Positions 62,661-64,000 of a stretch of 64,000 nt of DNA are shown here, one piece after another. How positions within the stretch are numbered: position 1 is the stretch's first letter; each line of letters begins with the position of its first letter. This DNA comes from Symbiodinium natans (Eukaryota; Sar; Dinophyceae; Suessiales; Symbiodiniaceae), in NCBI GenBank assembly GCA_905221605.1, contig CAJNDS010000069.1, forward strand, positions 1 through 64,000, in the 5' to 3' direction. Position numbers and translations under genes: made by a program. Below the pieces are notes generated by a model. That model did no database searches, was not told where the DNA came from, and worked only from the letters and a program-made list of their open reading frames with translations.

Positions 62661-62770
62661 TCCCAAAAGGCCAAGCAGCTTGCCAGACTCCTCTCAGGTC
62701 TGTATCCCAGGGTGCTCTGACCTGAAAAATCCAACAGGATTACCCAGCTACCTTGAATGAGCGGGAGTGG
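62661..62770 (-). CDS. Exon, unknown product
   Basis: Frame PLPLIQGSWVILLDFS then GQSTLGYRPERSLAS. A GT...TTTTTCAG pair of only about 32 bp also lies inside and would give an alternative exon start (VRAPWDTDLRGVWQ). Confidence 0.45.
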
Positions 62771-62825
62771 CCCTAAACCCTAAACCCTAAACCCTGAACC
62801 CTAAACCCTAAACCTGAAAGAGAGT

Positions 62826-62895
62826 TGAGGAGGTTACCCCGCCATGCTGCCGACCCTACAAAGCTTGTGCGTCCGTGCACCAAAAAGCAAACCCG
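62826..62895 (-). CDS. Candidate exon, unknown product
   Basis: Frame VCFLVHGRTSFVGSAA then WRGNL. Confidence 0.35.
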
Positions 62896-63245
62896 AAATC
62901 CTAAACCCTAAGCCCTTTTGCCCCGAACTCAAATACCCTAAACTTGAATGTATTACAAGCCTGAAGACCCCCAAACTTTCCTAAGCCTCCTAAACACTAA
63001 ACCCTAAATACCGAAGCCCTGACCATACCTAAGCCTCTAAGCATCAAATCCAAGCCTCCAAGCCTCAAAGCCTCCAAGCCTCAAAGCCTGAAGCCTAAAC
63101 AGTCAACCCTCAACTCAAATCTTACCAAAGCCCAGACCTTACCGAAGCCTCAAATGTCAAACCCGAAACCCTAAACCCTAACCCCTAAACCCTAAACCCT
63201 AAACCCTAAACCCTAAACCCTAAACCCCTAAACCCTAAACATTGA

Positions 63246-63340
63246 ACCCGAGACCCGGTGCCTTCTGCACGGTGCTTCAGGAGCTGCCAGTTCTGGGGCA
63301 GAACCTTCCCCGCAACCCAACAAAGTACAAAAGCAGGCGT
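63246..63340 (-). CDS. Exon, unknown product
   Basis: Frame PAFVLCWVAGKVLPQ then NWQLLKHRAEGTGSR. CCCTAAA left, TTTAGGG right. Confidence 0.5.
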
Positions 63341-63429
63341 AGGGTTTTAGGGTTTAGGGTTTAGGGTTTGGGGTTTTGGGGTTTAGGGTTTAGGGTTTAG
63401 GGTTTAGGATTTAGGGTAGAGAACCACCA

Positions 63430-64000
63430 ACGCACATGCACTTTCTTGGGGGTTCAGGGATTAGGGTGCAGGCTGTTGGGGGGTTTGGCGGGTTCAGGGG
63501 CTTCAGGCCAGATCAGGGTGCCCTTTTCACAAAGCAGAAACCTACACAAGGGCAAGAAGGACTCCACATGGGTCCTCGTTCCCTCCAAACCGAAAAGGAG
63601 ATTTTCGGTGACGAGTGGAGGGGGCGGGAAGGGAGGCGGGAAGGGAGGCTTGGCAGGTTAGTGGCCCTTGGGGTGTTGAGGGATGTACCCCGAGGCTGAA
63701 TCAAGCCCTAAACACGAGTCCTTATAGCTAAGCCGTCACGTATGAGCTTCCCGACAGGCTTGTGAGACTTCGCTGCCCAAATCCCGAAACCCTTTGCAGC
63801 CCTAACTAAAATCCCCCCAAACTCTGCACCCGTAAAGCTCGAAACTACCTCAAAATTTCTGAAACCCCTAGACTCTTAAAACCAGCATAAGCGCCCTAAA
63901 GCCCTAAACCCGAAAAACAATTGTCAAATCCCAAAGCCCGAAACCTTAAATCCGGACCCTAGACCCAAAAAAAGAACTCAATCCCTGAACCCTCTGCCCT
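63430..64000. other. Terminal stretch without a confident gene
   Basis: A plus-strand frame (FTKQKPTQGQEGLHM, then LQTEKEIFGDEWRGR) at 63500-63699 is open but ends in a GGGAAGGGAGGC repeat. The rest is CCCTAAA-like degenerate sequence. Confidence 0.3.

Noticed and set aside
1-64000. Window as a chromosome end (true telomere)
   Set aside because: Repeats occur in both orientations throughout, in short blocks with coding islands between them, and neither window end is a terminal array.

Overview
The window looks like nuclear DNA of a dinoflagellate or close alveolate relative. This is inferred from hundreds of short tracts of the TTTAGGG telomere heptamer in both orientations, many very short exon-like segments, several introns with GC or GA donors, and a gene of the CRT-like (chloroquine-resistance-transporter-like) family. 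No rRNA, tRNA, CRISPR array or bacterial-type operon was seen. Long ORFs are almost absent; coding sequence comes as exon-sized islands of about 50-250 bp between telomere-like repeats.

Layout. (1) 1.5-18.4 kb, minus strand: a CRT-like membrane transporter in about 17 candidate exons, read from a start exon at 18404 to an acidic tail near 1.5 kb. (2) 19-33.6 kb: mixed. There are minus-strand islands at 22.0, 22.9, 25.6, 26.2, 27.3, 29.4 and 30.7 kb and plus-strand islands at 19.3, 24.1, 31.6, 32.5, 33.3 and 33.5 kb, with a 1-kb minisatellite at 27.4-28.4 kb. (3) 34.3-38.6 kb: a minus-strand gene whose exons include two clean 19-codon exons. (4) 39-40.3 kb: short plus-strand islands. (5) 41.4-63.3 kb: a long run of mostly minus-strand islands with in-frame stops near 41.4, 44.1, 46.7, 49.8, 51.9, 53.5, 53.6, 54.3 and 54.7 kb, so several head-to-tail genes of unknown function.

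The central observation is structural. Many islands are bounded on the plus strand by CCCTAAA repeats on the left and TTTAGGG repeats on the right. The DNA between neighbouring islands (the presumed introns) therefore has inverted telomeric repeats at its ends and could fold into a UUUAGGG/CCCUAAA stem that brings the splice sites together. At several introns the exon edge is directly duplicated on both sides of the telomeric block, and at 48.4-48.7 kb the two copies carry the donor and the acceptor. This suggests introner-like insertion of telomeric DNA into coding sequence. Between the islands lie at least eight families of small palindromic or terminal-inverted-repeat elements (MITE-like), several present twice or more, and blocks of telomere variants (TTTGAGGG, CCCTATAA, CCCTATAAA, TTTAGGGC, CCCCTAAA, GGGTTTATGTA) that are each locally homogeneous.

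Limits. Exon calls were made by eye from open frames, amino-acid texture, codon choice and nearby AG/GT signals. GC-rich islands are often open on both strands, so strand is uncertain where stated, and single exon edges may be off by tens of bases. Apart from the CRT-like gene no product could be named.
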